Notes: generated from the letters alone by a model not told the origin. 64,000 nucleotides of DNA from Chania multitudinisentens RB-25 (GCF_000520015.2 NZ_CP007044.2:4712001-4776000); one strand, 5' to 3'; numbered from the stretch's first letter, positions 18,057-27,128 are shown. Numbers and translations: made by a program.

Positions 18057-18106
18057 TTTTCAGCATTGATCTTGGCTATTCGAGCTCGGCATACCGAGCC
18101 CGCATG

Positions 18107-19288
18107 TTACAACCCTAACGCATACTTCAACGCCTGCTCTTTCAGTTTGCCCGCACGCTGCGCCACCATCAGCGCCAGATTGCGTGCTACGCCCAACGGA
18201 GCCAGATTATTGCTAAAAGCGGCATAAAACACATCCATCCCACTTTGCATCAGCAAGTTATCGGTGCGCCGCTGGCGCTGATAGCGCATCAACACGGCTT
18301 CGCTGGCCCAATCTTCCCCCTGTTCACGCGCGCTGCTGATAACATCCAACAAAGCGTCCACATCCCGATAGCCCAAATTAACTCCCTGCCCGGCCAGCGG
18401 ATTGATGGTATGGGCTGCATCACCCAACAAAGCCAACCCCGGTTTTATGTAGCATTGCGCATGACGGCGTACCAAAGGGAAAGAGCCGGCGGCATGTACT
18501 TGCACAGCACCTAAACGTGGCGGGAAAGCCACAGCAATTTCATGCTCAAGCTGTACCAACGGCAAAGCCTGTAGCTGGCGAATACGCTGCGGGCTGTCGT
18601 ACCATACCAATGAAGCCCATTGATCATACAAAGGCAAAAATGCACGCGGGCCAGAAGGGAAGAACTGCTGCCAGGTCACATCCTGCTGCGGAGCACCGGT
18701 TTCCACGGTGATCAACATACAAGACTGGCGATACTGCCAACCAGTGGTGCCAATCGCGGCCAGCTTGCGCACCTGCGAGTATGCACCGTCTGCGCCTATC
18801 ACTAAACGCGCCTGTAAGCTCTCAGAAGAACTTAACATCACTTGCCAGTGATCTTGGCCACGCTGCATCGATTGCAACCTGGCAGGGCAATAGAGCGTTA
18901 AATTTTCACATTGTGTCAACCGCTGCCACAGCGCCAGCTGCAAAATACGGTTTTCCACCATAAATCCCAGCTCTGGCAACCCCAACGATGCCGCATCAAA
19001 AGTGACCCGTGAGGATTCCCATTCCCAGGTTTCCAACCGGCGGTACGGTGCCAAACGCATTTTTTCCACCGCCTGCCATACCCCAAGCTGTTTTAGTAAG
19101 CCTACGGATGTGCAGCCAATAGCAGAAATACGCAGGTCCGGCGCGCTTTGCGCGTCAAATTCCTCTGGTGCCTGGTGCTCTAACAACGCCACAGACAGCC
19201 CAGCCTGCGCCAGCCCCAAAGCCGCCGCCGCGCCAACCATGCCGCCGCCAACCACTACCACATCAACCCGTTTTTGAGACGTTTTCAT
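18107..19288 (-). CDS. ubiF: Ubiquinone-biosynthesis FAD hydroxylase UbiF
   Basis: Aerobic monooxygenase that hydroxylates C6 of the demethoxyubiquinol ring. The 393 residues show the Rossmann FAD motif VVVGGGMVGAAAALGLA at the N-terminus, the DG-type motif VIGADGAYSQVR and the second FAD motif ALLGDAAHTINPLAGQGVNL, the usual set of the UbiH/UbiF family. Its place between the tRNA cluster and a divergent miaB is that of E. coli ubiF (also called visC family). No strong Shine-Dalgarno precedes the ATG at 19288. It runs towards the tRNA operon, sharing the convergent hairpin region. Confidence 0.93.
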   Translation of the reverse strand: MKTSQKRVDVVVVGGGMVGAAAALGLAQAGLSVALLEHQAPEEFDAQSAPDLRISAIGCTSVGLLKQLGVWQAVEKMRLAPYRRLETWEWESSRVTFDAASLGLPELGFMVENRILQLALWQRLTQCENLTLYCPARLQSMQRGQDHWQVMLSSSESLQARLVIGADGAYSQVRKLAAIGTTGWQYRQSCMLITVETGAPQQDVTWQQFFPSGPRAFLPLYDQWASLVWYDSPQRIRQLQALPLVQLEHEIAVAFPPRLGAVQVHAAGSFPLVRRHAQCYIKPGLALLGDAAHTINPLAGQGVNLGYRDVDALLDVISSAREQGEDWASEAVLMRYQRQRRTDNLLMQSGMDVFYAAFSNNLAPLGVARNLALMVAQRAGKLKEQALKYALGL

Positions 19289-19348
19289 TTTGGCTATACT
19301 TTTCGCTTAATGGAGTGCCGCCATCGGTTACGGCATTTTCAGCCAGTG

Positions 19349-19376
19349 TATACCCAAAGTACCTGGAGTTGCAGCC
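19349..19376 (+). repeat. Partial end of the interspersed repeat
   Basis: ATACCCAAAGTACCTGGAGT resembles the ATACCCAAATTACTTGAAGT end of the repeat at 11311-11436. No matching other end was found, so it may be a decayed copy or chance. It lies in the ubiF-miaB intergenic region. Confidence 0.4.
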
Positions 19377-19511
19377 AGACAAACCTCTGTTGCGGCAAAG
19401 TGTTGCACTCAGCCTTCGCTTTGCTGGTCACAACCGCAGCAAATGTTTACAATGCCTCTCCGGCATGGCGCTTAACGCAATTTTCTCCTCGCACTGAGTA
19501 ATGGCAAATCA

Positions 19512-20936
19512 ATGATGAAAAAACTGCATATCAAAACCTGGGGTTGCCAGATGAATGAGTACGACTCATCAAAGATGGCAGATTTACTGGGAAGCACACA
19601 CGGTTACGAATGGACGGATAACGTTGAAGAGGCCGACGTCCTGTTGCTGAATACCTGTTCGATCCGTGAAAAGGCCCAGGAAAAAGTTTTCGGTATGCTG
19701 GGCCGCTGGAAACTGTTGAAAGAACAGAATCCAGACATGATTATCGGCGTGGGAGGCTGTGTGGCCTCACAGGAAGGCGAACATATTCGCCGCCGAGCAC
19801 CCTGCGTGGATATTATTTTTGGCCCACAGACGCTGCACCGTTTGCCGGAGATGATTAACCACGTCACAGGGACGCGCAGCCCGATCGTGGATATCAGCTT
19901 CCCGGAAATCGAGAAATTTGACCGGCTGCCAGAACCCCGCGCCGAAGGGCCAACCGCCTTTGTTTCGATCATGGAAGGCTGTAACAAATACTGCACCTTC
20001 TGCGTCGTGCCTTACACTCGTGGTGAAGAAGTCAGCCGCCCGAGCGACGACGTGCTGTTTGAGATCGCCCAGTTGGCCGCGCAGGGCGTGCGTGAAGTCA
20101 ACTTGCTCGGCCAAAACGTAAATGCCTATCGGGGAGCCACCTACGACGGCGAAATCTGTTCCTTTGCCGAACTGCTGCGCCTGGTTGCTGCCATTGACGG
20201 TATTGATCGCATCCGTTTCACCACCAGCCACCCGATCGAATTCACTGACGATATTGTGGCGGTGTATGAAGATACGCCGGAGCTGGTCAGCTTCCTGCAT
20301 CTACCGGTGCAAAGCGGTTCAGACCGTATCCTGACCATGATGAAACGCTCTCATACCGCGCTGGAATACAAAGCGATTATCCGCAAGCTGCGTAAAGCGC
20401 GCCCGAATATTCGGATTAGCTCCGATTTTATCATCGGCTTCCCTGGCGAAACCCAGGAAGACTTCGAACAGACGATGAACCTGATTGCCGACGTGCAATT
20501 CGATAATAGCTTCAGCTTTATCTACTCTCCGCGCCCCGGCACTCCGGCAGCCGATCTGCCTGACGATATCAGCGAAGAAGAGAAAAAGCAGCGCTTGTAT
20601 ATTCTACAGGAACGTATTCAACAGCAGGTATTGCAGTTCAGCCGCCGCCTGGTGGGCAGCGTCCAGCGTATTCTGGTGGAAGGCCCATCGCGCAAGAGCG
20701 TCATGCATCTGGCAGGCCGTACCGAATGCAACCGTATGGTTAATTTTGAAGGCTCGCCGGAGATGATCGGCCAGTTTGTTGATATCGAAATTACCGAAGT
20801 GCATGCCAATTCACTGCGCGGTATCGTAGTCCGCACCGAACAGCAGATGGATCTGCGTGTACATGAATCCCCTGGGGCGGTGATTGCCCGCACCCGTAAG
20901 GAAAACGAGCTGGGTGTCGGCACTTACCAGCCTTGA
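19512..20936 (+). CDS. miaB: tRNA-2-methylthio-N6-isopentenyladenosine synthase MiaB
   Basis: Radical-SAM methylthiotransferase that adds the methylthio group to i6A37 in tRNA. It has 474 residues, as in E. coli. The N-terminal UPF0004 domain carries the auxiliary-cluster cysteines C12, C49 and C83; the radical-SAM cluster is C157-x3-C161-x2-C164 (GCNKYCTFC); a C-terminal TRAM domain follows. The start MMKKLHIKTWGCQ aligns with the family. It diverges from ubiF, as in E. coli. Confidence 0.97.
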   Translation: MMKKLHIKTWGCQMNEYDSSKMADLLGSTHGYEWTDNVEEADVLLLNTCSIREKAQEKVFGMLGRWKLLKEQNPDMIIGVGGCVASQEGEHIRRRAPCVDIIFGPQTLHRLPEMINHVTGTRSPIVDISFPEIEKFDRLPEPRAEGPTAFVSIMEGCNKYCTFCVVPYTRGEEVSRPSDDVLFEIAQLAAQGVREVNLLGQNVNAYRGATYDGEICSFAELLRLVAAIDGIDRIRFTTSHPIEFTDDIVAVYEDTPELVSFLHLPVQSGSDRILTMMKRSHTALEYKAIIRKLRKARPNIRISSDFIIGFPGETQEDFEQTMNLIADVQFDNSFSFIYSPRPGTPAADLPDDISEEEKKQRLYILQERIQQQVLQFSRRLVGSVQRILVEGPSRKSVMHLAGRTECNRMVNFEGSPEMIGQFVDIEITEVHANSLRGIVVRTEQQMDLRVHESPGAVIARTRKENELGVGTYQP

Positions 20937-21043
20937 TACCGTTTTAACCTCAGGCAGTGATTCTGCCCTGTAACCCTTTTTCTGCCGGGCTGCTTGCTGC
21001 CCGGTGGTGTTCTTTTTTATTTTGACGATGAGGCAACACAATA

Positions 21044-21379
21044 ATGCAACTCCCACACTGCCCGAAGTGCAACTCCGAATACACCTATCAAGACAATAGT
21101 CTGTTCATCTGCCCTGAATGCGCCCATGAATGGAGCGACAGCAACCCGGCAGAAGACGCTGATACTCTGATCGTCAAAGATGCCAACGGTAATCTGCTGG
21201 CCGATGGCGATGCGGTGACTGTGATCAAAGATCTGAAGGTCAAAGGCAGTTCTTCTATGCTGAAGATCGGCACTAAAGTAAAAAATATTCGTCTGGTTGA
21301 AGGCGATCACAACATTGACTGCAAAATTGATGGTTTTGGCCCGATGAAGCTGAAATCCGAGTTTGTGAAAAAGAACTGA
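21044..21379 (+). CDS. yjdM: YjdM/PhnA-family zinc-ribbon protein
   Basis: A small cytoplasmic protein of 111 residues. The N-terminal zinc ribbon CPKCNSEYTY...CPECAHEW (Cys at about 6, 9, 23 and 26) is followed by the YjdM C-terminal domain (KDANGNLLADGDAVTVIKDL and KVKNIRLVEGDHNIDCKIDG parts). The family was once named PhnA, but its link to phosphonates is not established. In E. coli yjdM lies elsewhere and miaB is followed directly by ybeZ, so this is an inserted or retained gene. A hairpin terminator follows. Confidence 0.88.
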   Translation: MQLPHCPKCNSEYTYQDNSLFICPECAHEWSDSNPAEDADTLIVKDANGNLLADGDAVTVIKDLKVKGSSSMLKIGTKVKNIRLVEGDHNIDCKIDGFGPMKLKSEFVKKN

Positions 21380-21389
21380 TCCTTTCCTA

Positions 21390-21424
21390 CCGTAGGAACC
21401 AAAATATTGGCTTCCTACGGCTTC
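21390..21424 (+). terminator. Hairpin terminator after yjdM
   Basis: A 9-bp stem CCGTAGGAA/TTCCTACGG closes a loop that can itself fold. A pyrimidine-rich stretch follows, but not a clean T run. Confidence 0.6.
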
Positions 21425-21592
21425 CCCCTCTTGAATTTTCCTTCTGGCGCACAGATAGATCTGAGGAAACTTGCGCCCATGCCGCACACCATGAATAATT
21501 CAGGAAAGAGAGTTCAGAACTTGCTCTGAATACGCGGATTAAAAACGCATTACGTGGCATCAACCAGGCTCTATTGAGCCTTGAGGAATAGT

Positions 21593-22648
21593 TTGAACGT
21601 CGCAACACAAGAAATTATGCTGGAGCCCGCAGATAACCAGCGTCTGCTCAGCCTGTGTGGCCCATTTGATGACAACATCAAACAGCTCGAACGCCGGTTA
21701 GGCATTGAAATCAACCGCCGCGACAACCGCTTCAAGCTGGTCGGCAAAAACCTGTGCGTCGTTGCCGGCACGGATATCCTGCGCCGCTTGTATGTGGATA
21801 CCGCCCCCATTCGCGGTGTGGTTCCAGATATCGACCCGGAGCAGATCCATTTGGCGATCAAAGAGAGCCGAGTACTTGAGCAGGTTGCCGACGGCGTGCC
21901 GGATTACGGCAAAGCGGTAAATATCAAGACCAAGCGCGGCATGGTGAAACCACGCACGCCAAATCAGGCACAGTACATCGCCAATATTTTTGCTCATGAC
22001 ATCACCTTCGGCATCGGCCCAGCCGGGACCGGTAAAACGTATCTGGCCGTTGCAGCAGCGGTTGATGCCTTGGAGCGCCAGGAAATCCGCCGCATTCTGC
22101 TGACTCGCCCAGCGGTTGAAGCCGGTGAAAAACTGGGGTTCTTGCCTGGGGATCTGAGCCAGAAAGTCGATCCTTATCTGCGCCCGCTGTACGACGCCCT
22201 GTTCGAAATGCTGGGCTTCGAACGCGTGGAAAAGCTGATCGAGCGTAACGTGATCGAAGTTGCGCCTTTGGCCTATATGCGTGGCCGTACCCTGAATGAT
22301 GCCTTTATTATTCTGGATGAAAGCCAGAACACCACCATCGAACAGATGAAGATGTTCCTGACGCGCATCGGTTTCAACTCAAAGGCGGTGATCACCGGTG
22401 ATGTGACGCAAATCGACCTGCCACGTAACCAGAAATCCGGCCTGCGCCACGCCGTGGAGGTGCTGTCTGAAGTAGAAGAGATCAGCTTTAACTTCTTCCA
22501 CAGTGAAGATGTGGTGCGTCACCCGGTGGTGGCCCGCGTGGTGATCGCTTATGAAGCCTGGGAAGTCGCCGAGCAGAAACGCAAAGATGCCATTGCCGAA
22601 CAGCGCAAGCGTGAAGCACACATTACCTCTGAACAGGAAGCACCATGA
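21593..22648 (+). CDS. ybeZ: PhoH-like ATPase YbeZ
   Basis: A PhoH-family P-loop protein that works with the YbeY endoribonuclease in ribosome and RNA quality control. The Walker A motif is GPAGTGKTYLA and Walker B is AFIILDESQNTT. I start it at the TTG at 21593 (MNVATQEIMLEPAD), which matches the E. coli start MNIDTREITLEP and has TTGAGGA just upstream; this gives 351 residues. It overlaps ybeY by four bases, the usual translational coupling in ybeZ-ybeY-corC-lnt. Confidence 0.93.
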   Translation: MNVATQEIMLEPADNQRLLSLCGPFDDNIKQLERRLGIEINRRDNRFKLVGKNLCVVAGTDILRRLYVDTAPIRGVVPDIDPEQIHLAIKESRVLEQVADGVPDYGKAVNIKTKRGMVKPRTPNQAQYIANIFAHDITFGIGPAGTGKTYLAVAAAVDALERQEIRRILLTRPAVEAGEKLGFLPGDLSQKVDPYLRPLYDALFEMLGFERVEKLIERNVIEVAPLAYMRGRTLNDAFIILDESQNTTIEQMKMFLTRIGFNSKAVITGDVTQIDLPRNQKSGLRHAVEVLSEVEEISFNFFHSEDVVRHPVVARVVIAYEAWEVAEQKRKDAIAEQRKREAHITSEQEAP

Positions 22649-23118
22649 GCCAGGTGATTCTGGATTTGCAAATCGCCTGTGCCAACGGTGATGGTTTGCC
22701 AGACGCCGCAACTTTCCAGCGTTGGCTGGAGAACGTGCTGCCACAGTTTCAGGAAGAAGCCGAAGTGACCATTCGGCTGGTAGATGAAGCCGAAAGTAAC
22801 GAATTGAACCTGACTTACCGTGGCAAAAACAGCCCCACCAACGTGCTGTCATTCCCGTTTGAAGCTCCTCCGGGGATCGAGCTACCGCTGCTGGGCGATC
22901 TGGTCATTTGCCGCCAGGTGGTTGAACAAGAAGCGGTTGAGCAACAAAAAACACTGGAAGCTCACTGGGCGCATATGGTTGTTCACGGCAGCCTTCATCT
23001 GCTAGGGTATGACCATATTGAAGATGATGAAGCCGAAGAAATGGAGTCTTTAGAAGCCGAGATCATGCAAAGCATGGGTTATCCAGACCCTTATCTGGCG
23101 GAAAAAGACGCCAACTGA
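22645..23118 (+). CDS. ybeY: Endoribonuclease YbeY
   Basis: Zinc-dependent single-strand endoribonuclease involved in 16S rRNA 3'-end maturation and ribosome quality control. The 157 residues include the zinc triad H114, H118 and H124 in HGSLHLLGYDH. The ATG overlaps the ybeZ stop in ATGA. Followed by corC after about 76 bases. Confidence 0.96.
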   Translation: MSQVILDLQIACANGDGLPDAATFQRWLENVLPQFQEEAEVTIRLVDEAESNELNLTYRGKNSPTNVLSFPFEAPPGIELPLLGDLVICRQVVEQEAVEQQKTLEAHWAHMVVHGSLHLLGYDHIEDDEAEEMESLEAEIMQSMGYPDPYLAEKDAN

Positions 23119-23194
23119 CGTCAGTATCAGCCCTAATTCAGGCGCTGATGCTGACCACCTTAACTCTGACATGAGTGATATTAATTAAAACGCC

Positions 23195-24073
23195 ATGAGC
23201 GACGACCATTCACAAAGCAATGACAGCCCCAGTCCCAAGAAGGGGTTCTTTACTCTTATCCTCAACCAGCTATTCCACGGTGAACCTAAAAACCGTGGCG
23301 ATTTGGTTGAGCTGATCCGTGATTCCGAGCAAAACGATCTGATCGATCCTGATACCCGCGACATGCTGGAAGGCGTGATGGATATCGCCGAACAGCGCGT
23401 GCGCGATATCATGATTCCGCGCTCCCAGATGGTCACGCTCAAGCGTAACCAGACGCTGGAAGAGTGCCTGGATGTGATCATTGAGTCTGCCCATTCGCGT
23501 TTTCCGGTGATCAGCGAAGATAAAGATCACATTGAAGGCGTGCTGATGGCCAAGGATCTGTTGCCATTGATGCGCACGGACTCTGAGCCTTTCAGCATCG
23601 ACAAGGTGCTGCGCCCCGCCGTGGTGGTGCCGGAAAGCAAGCGGGTTGACCGGATGCTGAAAGAGTTCCGCTCCCAGCGTTATCATATGGCGATCGTCAT
23701 TGATGAGTTCGGTGGCGTATCCGGCCTGGTCACCATTGAAGACATTCTGGAACTGATTGTCGGTGAGATTGAAGACGAATATGACGATGAGGAAGATCGC
23801 GATGTCCGTCAGCTCAGCCGCCATATGTTCACCGTGCGTGCATTAACCCCGATTGAAGACTTCAACGATGTTTTCGGCACCCATTTTAGCGACGACGAGG
23901 TTGATACCATCGGCGGCCTGGTGATGCAAGCCTTCGGCCATCTGCCAGCACGCGGGGAAACCATTGAAATAGAAGGTTACCTGTTTAAAGTTGCGATGGC
24001 TGACAGCCGGCGTATCATTCAGGTTCATGTCAAAATTCCGGACGATTCTCCGCAACCGAAACTGGAAGAATAA
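23195..24073 (+). CDS. corC: CorC (YbeX) CBS-domain protein
   Basis: A soluble member of the CorC/HlyC family, 292 residues. It has paired CBS domains (from about 70 to 190, with RSQMVTL and FPVISEDKDHIEGVLMAKDL segments) and a C-terminal transporter-associated domain with the GDTIGG-like VDTIGGLVMQAFGH. It was linked to Co/Mg efflux with CorA, and more recently to ribosome and translation functions in the YbeZ-YbeY operon. The start MSDDHSQ matches the family. Confidence 0.94.
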   Translation: MSDDHSQSNDSPSPKKGFFTLILNQLFHGEPKNRGDLVELIRDSEQNDLIDPDTRDMLEGVMDIAEQRVRDIMIPRSQMVTLKRNQTLEECLDVIIESAHSRFPVISEDKDHIEGVLMAKDLLPLMRTDSEPFSIDKVLRPAVVVPESKRVDRMLKEFRSQRYHMAIVIDEFGGVSGLVTIEDILELIVGEIEDEYDDEEDRDVRQLSRHMFTVRALTPIEDFNDVFGTHFSDDEVDTIGGLVMQAFGHLPARGETIEIEGYLFKVAMADSRRIIQVHVKIPDDSPQPKLEE

Positions 24074-24080
24074 ATCTCCC

Positions 24081-25610
24081 ATGGCTAAAGCCTCTTTATT
24101 TGCACGCCAGCGAGTTCGCGCTCTGCTGGCGCTATTGTCAGGTGCTTGCGGCACACTCGCGTTTTCTCCTTATGATTTCTGGCCTGCGGCGATTATTTCA
24201 CTGTTCGGTTTGTTGGCCGTTACTCTCAACCGTACTACCCGACAATCCGCGCTACTCGGGTTTGGCTGGGGATTAGGGCTGTTTGGCAGCGGTATAAACT
24301 GGGTTTATGTCAGCATTGCCGATTTTGGCGGTATGCCGTTTGCCATCAATATCTTCCTGGTTGCCCTGCTGGCGGCCTATCTTTCGTTGTATACCGGGCT
24401 GTTCGCCGGATTGTTGGCACGCCTCTGGCCGCGCACTACCTGGTGGCGGCTGGCGGTTGCCGCACCGGCGTTATGGCAACTGACCGAATTCCTGCGTGGC
24501 TGGGTGCTGACCGGTTTCCCCTGGCTGCAGTTCGGCTACAGCCAACTTGATGGCCCATTGAAAGGTATTGCCCCATTGTTGGGCGTTGATGCCATCACGC
24601 TGCTCCTGATGTCCCTCAGCGGCCTGCTGGTGTTTGCCATCAACCAACGCCGTATCACCCCGGCCGTGATCGCCATCGCCATGCTGTTGCTGCCCTGGCC
24701 ATTACGTCAGTTGCACTGGTTTACGCCGCTGCCAGACCAGGCGGTGAACGTTGCTCTGGTGCAAGGCAACATTGCACAATCGATGAAGTGGGACCCCAAA
24801 GCGCTGGTCAGCACGTTGCAAACTTATCTGGACGCCAGCCGTCCATTTATGGGCAAAGCACCGATCATCATCTGGCCGGAATCCGCCATTCCAGACGTGG
24901 AGAGCAACCAGAACGGGTTTCTTACCATGGTTGACGATCTGATGCGTGCCAAAAACAGCAGCCTGATTACCGGGATTGTTGATGCTCGCGCCACCCCGCA
25001 AGGCACAAAATTCTTCAACAGCGTGATCGTGCTGGGTGAAGAAACGCCCTACCGTTACCCGGCGGCCAAGCGCTATAACAAACACCATCTGGTGCCGTTT
25101 GGCGAATTCGTTCCCTTGGAAACGCTGATACGCCCACTGGCCCCTTTATTCGATTTGCCGATGTCCTCGTTCAGCCGTGGCAGTTATGTGCAGCCACAGC
25201 TAAACGTGCGCGGTTATAACCTGACGGCGGCCATCTGTTATGAAATTGTTCTTGGCCAGCAGGTACGTGACAATTTCAACCCGGATACCCACTTTCTGTT
25301 AACCATCTCCAATGATGCCTGGTTCGGCCACTCTATCGGCCCTTGGCAACATTTCCAGATGGCGCGAATGCGCGCATTGGAATTGGGGCGCCCTCTGCTG
25401 CGCGGCACCAACAATGGCATTACTGCGGCCGTCGGCCCAACGGGCGACGTACTGGCGTCTCTGCCACAATTCACGCGCAACGTACTGGAAGTGAAAGTTA
25501 CTCCCACGACCGGCATCACGCCTTATGCACGCTTCGGTTCCATACCGGTTTGGATCATCACCGTGCTCTTGGCTGGTTTTGCGCTGATTACCGGGCTACG
25601 CCGTAAATAA
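24081..25610 (+). CDS. lnt: Apolipoprotein N-acyltransferase
   Basis: Inner-membrane enzyme that adds the third acyl chain to the N-terminal Cys of lipoproteins. The 509 residues comprise N-terminal membrane helices (to about 215), a periplasmic nitrilase-like domain with the catalytic triad E267 (IWPESA), K334 (RYNKHH) and C386 (AAICYE), and a last membrane helix. The start is the ATG of MAKASLFARQ at 24081, seven bases after corC; upstream in-frame codons lie inside corC. The predicted substrates LptE and RlpA are also encoded in this window. Confidence 0.96.
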   Translation: MAKASLFARQRVRALLALLSGACGTLAFSPYDFWPAAIISLFGLLAVTLNRTTRQSALLGFGWGLGLFGSGINWVYVSIADFGGMPFAINIFLVALLAAYLSLYTGLFAGLLARLWPRTTWWRLAVAAPALWQLTEFLRGWVLTGFPWLQFGYSQLDGPLKGIAPLLGVDAITLLLMSLSGLLVFAINQRRITPAVIAIAMLLLPWPLRQLHWFTPLPDQAVNVALVQGNIAQSMKWDPKALVSTLQTYLDASRPFMGKAPIIIWPESAIPDVESNQNGFLTMVDDLMRAKNSSLITGIVDARATPQGTKFFNSVIVLGEETPYRYPAAKRYNKHHLVPFGEFVPLETLIRPLAPLFDLPMSSFSRGSYVQPQLNVRGYNLTAAICYEIVLGQQVRDNFNPDTHFLLTISNDAWFGHSIGPWQHFQMARMRALELGRPLLRGTNNGITAAVGPTGDVLASLPQFTRNVLEVKVTPTTGITPYARFGSIPVWIITVLLAGFALITGLRRK

Positions 25611-25617
25611 TCGCCTT

Positions 25618-25640
25618 GCAGGGCGTTAATGCGCCCTGCC
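25618..25640 (+). terminator. Hairpin after lnt
   Basis: The stem GCAGGGCG/CGCCCTGC lies eight bases after the stop codon. Only a loose T-rich stretch follows. Confidence 0.55.
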
Positions 25641-25663
25641 TCACTTCATTTCGCCTCTTTTTC

Positions 25664-25679
25664 TGGCACGTCCTTTGCT
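25664..25679 (+). promoter_or_regulatory. Sigma54 promoter for gltIJKL
   Basis: TGGCACG-TCCT-TTGCT is a full match to the sigma54 consensus (GG-N10-GC). It points towards gltI and would give a leader of about 280 bases. The gltIJKL operon belongs to the nitrogen regulon in enterobacteria. Confidence 0.78.
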
Positions 25680-25757
25680 TTAATTATTCTGTAATAGATT
25701 GCTGATTGACTTTACCGGCCTCTCGCGGCACCAAATGCACAACGCTAGAGCATGCTG

Positions 25758-25803
25758 TGCACCCCATCGGTGCATTGGGGGTTTATTGCATCCATTTGGT
25801 GCG
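25758..25803 (+). promoter_or_regulatory. Two NtrC binding sites in the gltI leader
   Basis: TGCACC-CCATC-GGTGCA (25758-25774) is a perfect NtrC palindrome, and TGCATC-CATTT-GGTGCG (25787-25803) is a second, weaker copy 29 bases on. Both lie downstream of the sigma54 promoter, an unusual but workable enhancer position. The rest of the 359-base lnt-gltI gap has no gene. Confidence 0.75.
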
Positions 25804-25969
25804 CGTGATGTCTCAAAAAATGAAACAACTTAGTTTCATACCGTTCACAATCAGCTATTTTCTATCGGTAATTCGTTCTAAGACTCTTCAATAACGTGAG
25901 TCATTAGTAACCGTTTCAACCCGATACTCTCTTGATTTCGGGTCATGACAACAGCAAAGGAGTAGGACC

Positions 25970-26866
25970 ATGTATATGCGAAAATTGGCGTTATCGTTAC
26001 TGCTTATCGGTGCGGCGAGTAGCGTAGCCCATGCAGAAGAACTGAACGGTACGCTGAAAAAAATCAAAGACAGCGGTGTAATTGTTGTTGGTCACCGTGA
26101 ATCCTCTGTTCCATTCTCCTACTACGATAATCAGCAGAAAGTTGTCGGTTATTCTCAAGACTACTCCAACCAGATCGTTGAAGCAGTCAAGAAAAAGTTA
26201 AACGCACCAGATCTGCAAGTAAAAATGCTGCCGATCACCTCGCAAAACCGTATTCCGCTGTTACAGAACGGCACCTTCGATTTTGAATGTGGCTCCACCA
26301 CCAATAACCTTGAGCGCCAGCAACAGGCGGCCTTTTCCAATACCATCTTCGTGGTAGGTACACGCCTGCTGGTGAAGAAAGGCTCTGGTATCAACGATTT
26401 CAGCGATCTGGCTGGTAAAGCGGTCGTGGTAACCTCGGGAACGACTTCCGAAGTGCGGCTCAACAAGCTGAACGATGAAAAACAGATGAAGATGCGCATC
26501 ATCAGCGCCAAGGACCATGGGGACTCTTTCCGTACCCTGGAAAGTGGCCGTGCAGTAGCCTTTATGATGGATGATGCGTTGCTGGCAGGCGAGCGGGCAA
26601 AAGCCAAAAAACCCGATCAGTGGGAAATCACAGGCACCCCGCAATCCCAGGAAGCCTATGGCTGCATGATGCGTAAAGACGATCCAGAGTTCAAAAAACT
26701 GGTTGATGAGACTATCGCTCAAGTACAAACCTCAGGCGAGGCCGCCAAATGGTTTGATGTCTGGTTCAAGCAGCCTATTCCACCCAAGAACCTCAACATG
26801 AACTTTGAACTGTCTGATGATATGAAAAAGTTGTTCAAAGAGCCTAACGACAAAGCTTTGAACTAA
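25970..26866 (+). CDS. gltI: Glutamate/aspartate ABC transporter, periplasmic binding protein
   Basis: Periplasmic binding protein that delivers glutamate and aspartate to GltJK. The 298 residues have a signal peptide (1-22, ending VAHA) and the SBP family 3 fold with the family sequence VVGHRESSVPFSYYDNQQ. The ATG at 25970 follows AAAGGAGTAGG. The A/C-rich stretch ACAACAGCAAAGG just before it is of the kind recognised by the small RNA GcvB, which represses gltI in Salmonella; that link is inference. First gene of gltIJKL. Confidence 0.96.
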   Translation: MYMRKLALSLLLIGAASSVAHAEELNGTLKKIKDSGVIVVGHRESSVPFSYYDNQQKVVGYSQDYSNQIVEAVKKKLNAPDLQVKMLPITSQNRIPLLQNGTFDFECGSTTNNLERQQQAAFSNTIFVVGTRLLVKKGSGINDFSDLAGKAVVVTSGTTSEVRLNKLNDEKQMKMRIISAKDHGDSFRTLESGRAVAFMMDDALLAGERAKAKKPDQWEITGTPQSQEAYGCMMRKDDPEFKKLVDETIAQVQTSGEAAKWFDVWFKQPIPPKNLNMNFELSDDMKKLFKEPNDKALN

Positions 26867-26878
26867 TAAAAAGAGAAA

Positions 26879-27115
26879 GCCGGTTTGGCTGCTCGGTAGC
26901 CAAACCGGCCCTGTTGATGGCTATCATTCATATCATTCAAGCAACCACAATCAGTCACTTGAAAGATAAAGACGTGAAGCAGGCAGGATACGGGAGTTCG
27001 TTCTACCTCCCGCATTCTCCCTTCATTCAGGGCCGCACGCTTATACACTGCCCAGCTCGGTGTAAGTTGCCGCCCCTGAATAGCCATCAAGCTTTAAGGT
27101 GCTCTGCGCCTGTTT
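26879..27115 (+). ncRNA. sroC: Probable SroC small RNA region between gltI and gltJ
   Basis: In E. coli and Salmonella the GcvB sponge RNA SroC is cut from the gltI-gltJ spacer. The spacer here is 262 bases and structured: a perfect 12-bp hairpin (26879-26909), a long stem-loop closed by ATTCAGGG/CCCTGAAT (27025-27081) and a last small hairpin before TGTTT (27098-27115). The ends of the RNA cannot be fixed from sequence alone. Confidence 0.5.
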
Positions 27116-27128
27116 ACCGGAGTTTGTT

